A DNA stretch of 9,031 bases from Streptosporangiaceae bacterium (GTDB taxonomy: Bacteria > Actinomycetota > Actinomycetes > Streptosporangiales > Streptosporangiaceae): NCBI GenBank assembly GCA_030038715.1, contig JASHSO010000375.1, forward strand, positions 1 to 9,031, read 5' to 3'. Position 1 is the stretch's first letter. Every line of letters starts with the position of its first letter. The notes under the pieces were generated by a model. The model saw only the letters and a program-made list of their open reading frames with translations. It did no database searches and was not told the DNA's origin. A program made the translations under genes and the position numbers. Below are positions 6,131-9,031 of this stretch, one piece after another.

Positions 6131-6835
6131 GTGACTCGCCGTCAGCGACGTCGCACGACCCGAGTGGGGCCAGAGCCGATGACGTATCACTTTCCAGCGG
6201 GACATCTGCCGACCCACGCGAGACGCCGTGCAGCGCGGCCGCCACGGGTCTCAGCCTGGCAACGGAGCACTCGTTGCGACGCAGCGGCACCAGCCGGGCA
6301 GCCGAGCGCCGCAGGATGGCCTGACACCAGCCGTGACGCATTCGCTGCGCGCTGGCGAAGCAGGGCCGGCGTCGGCTCTTCGCTGGCCGGCTGGCTGCGC
6401 AGCGCCGGCCGCGTGGACGCCAACCAGGCCGCTGGCCGCTCCGCCGGCATCGCGCGGCACTCCGCGGGGCTGACTGTACCCGGCAAGCCCTTCGGCGGAG
6501 CCTGCCACCGAGCGCTCCGGCTGTTCGTACCGCTAGGGCTGTCGGCGTCCGGCTTATGCCTGGTGGCCGGGCTGCTGGTACTCGCCATCAGCGCCAGCGG
6601 CCCGGCGCGCGCGCACCCGGGCGTGTCGGCCGCCGGGCGGCACCTAGTGCCCGGCGCCGAGGCCGGCCGGACTCACCCGGCGGGCGACAGGCACCCACGC
6701 CTCAGCGACCGGACGCCGCCCGCACAGCCGCCAGCGACCGGTTTGCTAGCACACGGTCAGCACGCCATCGCCGCTCTCGCCGCGCGGACGGCACCACCGG
6801 GCGGCCCGGCGCCGATCCCGCAGTGGCATGGCTAA
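6131..6835 (+). CDS. Hypothetical single-pass membrane or secreted protein
   Basis: I do not recognise this family. From the GTG at 6131 the ORF gives 234 residues. There is a long Arg/Ala/Gly-rich N-terminal part, one strongly hydrophobic segment at about 131-157 (core GLCLVAGLLVLAISASG) preceded by basic residues, then a Pro/His/Gly/Ala-rich, probably disordered tail ending in PQWHG. The hydrophobic stretch and the high third-position G/C in the second half support real coding; the first 60-80 residues are less convincing. Alternative starts are TTG 6128 and ATG 6179, the latter with GGGG about nine bases upstream. If translation began later, the hydrophobic segment could be a signal peptide or anchor with ISASGPARAHP as a cleavage region. 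The ORF is divergent from rpiB and stops 17 bases before the convergent end of malQ, filling an 800-base gap that would otherwise be empty. No catalytic motif, cysteine pattern or known repeat is visible. Confidence 0.5.
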   Translation: MTRRQRRRTTRVGPEPMTYHFPAGHLPTHARRRAARPPRVSAWQRSTRCDAAAPAGQPSAAGWPDTSRDAFAARWRSRAGVGSSLAGWLRSAGRVDANQAAGRSAGIARHSAGLTVPGKPFGGACHRALRLFVPLGLSASGLCLVAGLLVLAISASGPARAHPGVSAAGRHLVPGAEAGRTHPAGDRHPRLSDRTPPAQPPATGLLAHGQHAIAALAARTAPPGGPAPIPQWHG

Positions 6836-6852
6836 CCGACGATGGGCGGCGC

Positions 6853-8670
6853 TCAGCTCACGACCTTGCACACCTCCCCGACCAGGCTGATGTTCGGCAG
6901 GTCCTCGACCAGCACCGGACGCTGTGCGGCGCCGCACAGCGGGATGCGCCAGTTCGGGTACTCGTCGCTGGTGCCGGGGATGTTCTGAGTCCGGACCTCG
7001 CCGACGGCGTCGGCCAGCGAGACCCCGATCAGCAACGAGGGCGTCTTGCGCAGGTATCCGTACAGGGCGACCGTGTAGTGCGCAGCGTCGGCACGCTGCC
7101 CGGGCCCGAGCAGGCCCTCGCGCTCCAGGGCCGCGCGCCAGCGGGCGAGAGTGCGCTTCGACTCAGCGCGTTCCCTCTCCAGGGGTGTTGCGAGGAGGCC
7201 CAGCCGCGCGCGAACGTTCACCTGGTCAGCTGTCACGAACCCGGACACCGGCGGCACGTCATGCGTACCGACTGTCGCCATGCACGGCCTGCGCCAGCGG
7301 GCGGGCGGGAGCGGCTCGCCATCGGGACCAGTGCTGAACCACAGCATTGTCGTGCCGAGGATTCCCTGGTCGGCGAGGTAGGAGTGGACCCACTCATCGA
7401 CCGTGCCAAGGTCCTCGCCGATGGCAACAGCCCCAGCCTCCGCGGCCGAGCTGGCCAGTGCCGCAATCGAAGCGCGGTGATCGTAGCGCACGTATGCGCC
7501 ACGGTCCGGGCCCTGCCCGGCCGGCACCCACCACAGGCGCATCAGGCCCATGACATGGTCGACGCGCAGCCCACCGCAGTGCCGGAGCGCCGCGCCGAAC
7601 AACTCGGCTAGCGGGCGATAGCCCGCCCCCGCGAGTTCCCGCGGATGCCACGGCGGCTGTCCCCAGTCCTGGCCTAGCTGGTTGAACCCGTCCGGCGGTG
7701 CGCCCACGCTGAAGCCTGCCACCAGCAGTTCGCGATGGGCCCAGGCGTCCGCGCCGCCCGGGTGCACACCGACCGCGAGGTCGCCGATCAGGCCGTGCCG
7801 CATTCCGGCCGTCCTGGCCGCGTGCTGAGCGGCCGCGAGTTGCTCGTCGGCATGCCATTGCAGCCAGCCGTGGAACTCGGCTGCCTCGCGCAGCGGCGGT
7901 TCAGCCGCGGCCGCCATCCCGGCGCTGACCGGCGCGATGCTGGCAGGCCAGTCGCGCCAATCGGGTCCGTGCCGTTCGGCCAGTGCGCACCAGGCGGACC
8001 AGAGCTCGAGCTCACGGCCGCGTTCGGCCTTGAACTTGTCGAACGCCGCCTGCCGCTCGCTCGTCAGGCGAACCGATCTGAGCAGCCTGAGGGCCTCACG
8101 CTTGGCTGTCCATACCGCGTCCCGGTCGATCAGGGCGTCGGTGTGGTTGCTGGCACGCAGCGGATCGGCCAGCCGAGCTATGCGTCCCTTATGCCGTCCG
8201 TCGAGCCGGTCGTACTCGGGGATGTCCTCCACCCGCAGATAGAGCGGACTGATGAACATCCTGGTCATGGGCAAGTACGGCGAGGGGCTGATCGGAGCCA
8301 GCGGCTCGGCTGCATGCAGCGGGTTCACCAGGATGAACCCGGCGCCGAGCTCGCTGGCACTCCACCTGGCTAGATCGGCGAGGTCGTGCAGGTCACCATG
8401 GCCCCAGGAGTACCGCGAACGGACGGAGTACAGCTGGACCGTGAAACCCCATTGCCGTCGGCCGGGCACGACCGGCCGCGCACTGCCAGGCCGCGGCGCA
8501 CGGCCGCCCTCCGGCACGGATCGCTGTGCACCGCCGGGCCGGTCCTCGAGCACCGCGAGTATCGCGGCCAGCGTCTCAGCCGGGACAGCGACTCGCTCGC
8601 GTCGCCAGTTCTCATAGAACGGCTCAATCCCGGCATTCTGCGCCAGCTGGATCAGCTCCGAAGCAGTCAC
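6853..8670 (-). CDS. malQ: 4-alpha-glucanotransferase (GH77, amylomaltase)
   Basis: MalQ transfers alpha-1,4-glucan segments between maltodextrins in cytoplasmic glycogen and maltose metabolism. The 605-residue protein carries the GH77 set: WGFTVQLYSVRSRYSWGHGD at 74-93, NPLHA at 116-120, SPSPYLPMTRMFISPLYL at 128-145, and PPDGFNQLGQDWGQPPW at 325-341. It also has GLRVDHVMGL with nucleophile D371, AIGEDLGTV with acid/base E419, THDVPP with stabiliser D471, and GTSDEYPNWRIPL at 566-578. It starts at GTG 8670, with GGAG only two bases upstream; no better in-frame start is visible nearby. The N-terminal part before WGF is about 73 residues, much shorter than in the roughly 700-residue actinobacterial and enterobacterial enzymes, so the usual N-terminal beta domain appears missing while the catalytic barrel is complete. 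It lies 52 bases downstream of a membrane-protein gene on the same strand and may be cotranscribed with it. Confidence 0.96.
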   Translation of the reverse strand: MTASELIQLAQNAGIEPFYENWRRERVAVPAETLAAILAVLEDRPGGAQRSVPEGGRAPRPGSARPVVPGRRQWGFTVQLYSVRSRYSWGHGDLHDLADLARWSASELGAGFILVNPLHAAEPLAPISPSPYLPMTRMFISPLYLRVEDIPEYDRLDGRHKGRIARLADPLRASNHTDALIDRDAVWTAKREALRLLRSVRLTSERQAAFDKFKAERGRELELWSAWCALAERHGPDWRDWPASIAPVSAGMAAAAEPPLREAAEFHGWLQWHADEQLAAAQHAARTAGMRHGLIGDLAVGVHPGGADAWAHRELLVAGFSVGAPPDGFNQLGQDWGQPPWHPRELAGAGYRPLAELFGAALRHCGGLRVDHVMGLMRLWWVPAGQGPDRGAYVRYDHRASIAALASSAAEAGAVAIGEDLGTVDEWVHSYLADQGILGTTMLWFSTGPDGEPLPPARWRRPCMATVGTHDVPPVSGFVTADQVNVRARLGLLATPLERERAESKRTLARWRAALEREGLLGPGQRADAAHYTVALYGYLRKTPSLLIGVSLADAVGEVRTQNIPGTSDEYPNWRIPLCGAAQRPVLVEDLPNISLVGEVCKVVS

Positions 8671-8722
8671 CGCTCCATGATTGACCCCGGCGATGCGTCA
8701 CTTCGACAGGCCCCGGGATCAG

Positions 8723-9031
8723 CTAGAAATCCGCTCGGCGCGGCGTCAGCGCGCGGCCGAGCCAGTACCCGACGAGCGCCTGGGCAATGGCGACCAGCAC
8801 AGTGACCGCGATCCCGACGACCGCGACGCCGGGCAGCCCTGCCGTGGCCGCGAACTCGCGGGCTACGGCCCCGTAGGGCTGGCCGGCGAGCATAGACCAC
8901 CACAGCGGCAGGCCCCAGCCGGCAGCCGCCATCAGGCAAACGGCGGGCAGCGCGATGCGGACGGCCCAGTTGCCCACCCGGTTGACTACTCCGGCTGCCA
9001 GTCCGGCTGCGAACGGCATGAACCACCAGTC
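8723..9031 (-). CDS. Small integral membrane protein, partial (N-terminus beyond window)
   Basis: The reading frame is open from the right edge (DWWFMPFAAGLAAG) to a TAG at 8723-8725, giving 102 visible residues. The ATG at 9019 is probably internal, since the frame continues upstream and the Trp-rich start looks like mid-protein. Two clear hydrophobic segments lie at about 24-48 (ALPAVCLMAAAGWGLPLWW) and 66-91 (GVAVVGIAVTVLVAIAQALVGYWLG), and part of another at the edge, ending in a basic TPRRADF tail. No family is recognised and there are no catalytic motifs. It lies upstream of malQ on the same strand with a 52-base gap, so cotranscription is possible, but a functional link is not shown. 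Confidence 0.75.
   Translation of the reverse strand, partial: DWWFMPFAAGLAAGVVNRVGNWAVRIALPAVCLMAAAGWGLPLWWSMLAGQPYGAVAREFAATAGLPGVAVVGIAVTVLVAIAQALVGYWLGRALTPRRADF

Noticed and set aside
6014..6341. Minus-strand reading frames overlapping the rpiB start
   Set aside because: They overlap the rpiB coding start in other frames and cover the divergent promoter gap; there is no motif or good ribosome binding site.
6556..7611. A 351-residue plus-strand reading frame across the malQ 3' end
   Set aside because: It is opposite to the malQ catalytic region, is Arg/Ala-rich without family-like motifs, and overlaps the better ORF at 6131-6835.

Overview
The window is high-GC DNA with strong G/C preference at third codon positions, GTG starts, and genes typical of an actinomycete (the RpiB, MalQ and HpnE sequences all look actinobacterial). 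I cannot narrow it to a genus. No tRNA, rRNA, CRISPR array, transposase or phage gene was seen. Most of the window is ordinary chromosomal housekeeping and membrane genes, nearly all on the minus strand.

Layout, read left to right. 1-454 (minus, cut by the edge) is an ABC-transporter ATPase, and 510-2030 (minus) is its MacB/FtsX-type permease with unusual glycine-rich outer loops. 2247-3746 (minus) is an FAD-dependent amine-oxidase-fold enzyme that best fits hydroxysqualene dehydroxylase HpnE, here without other hopanoid genes in view. 3867-5006 (minus) is a membrane-anchored SpoIIE/PP2C-type phosphatase. 5007-5568 is mostly non-coding or weakly coding: a possible small Arg/Pro-rich ORF on the plus strand (5169-5477), a strong hairpin (5424-5440), and two extra tandem copies of the end of the next gene. 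5569-6036 (minus) is ribose-5-phosphate isomerase B (rpiB). 6131-6835 (plus) is a probable single-pass membrane or secreted protein of unknown function. 6853-8670 (minus) is a shortened 4-alpha-glucanotransferase (malQ). 8723-9031 (minus, cut by the edge) is a small integral membrane protein.

Functional links: the ATPase and permease clearly form one exporter-like complex. rpiB (pentose phosphate pathway) and malQ (glycogen/maltodextrin remodelling) are both carbon-metabolism enzymes, but they are separated by an opposite-strand ORF, so no shared operon is implied. hpnE and the phosphatase each have their own upstream gap (216 and 120 bases separate the neighbouring genes) and are probably transcribed separately.

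The most unusual DNA signal is a 64-base-period tandem array (5441-5608). It consists of three copies of the 3' end of rpiB including its stop codon, and each copy still encodes a recognisable version of the RpiB C-terminal tail. I do not see convincing evidence for a new multi-gene system in this window.
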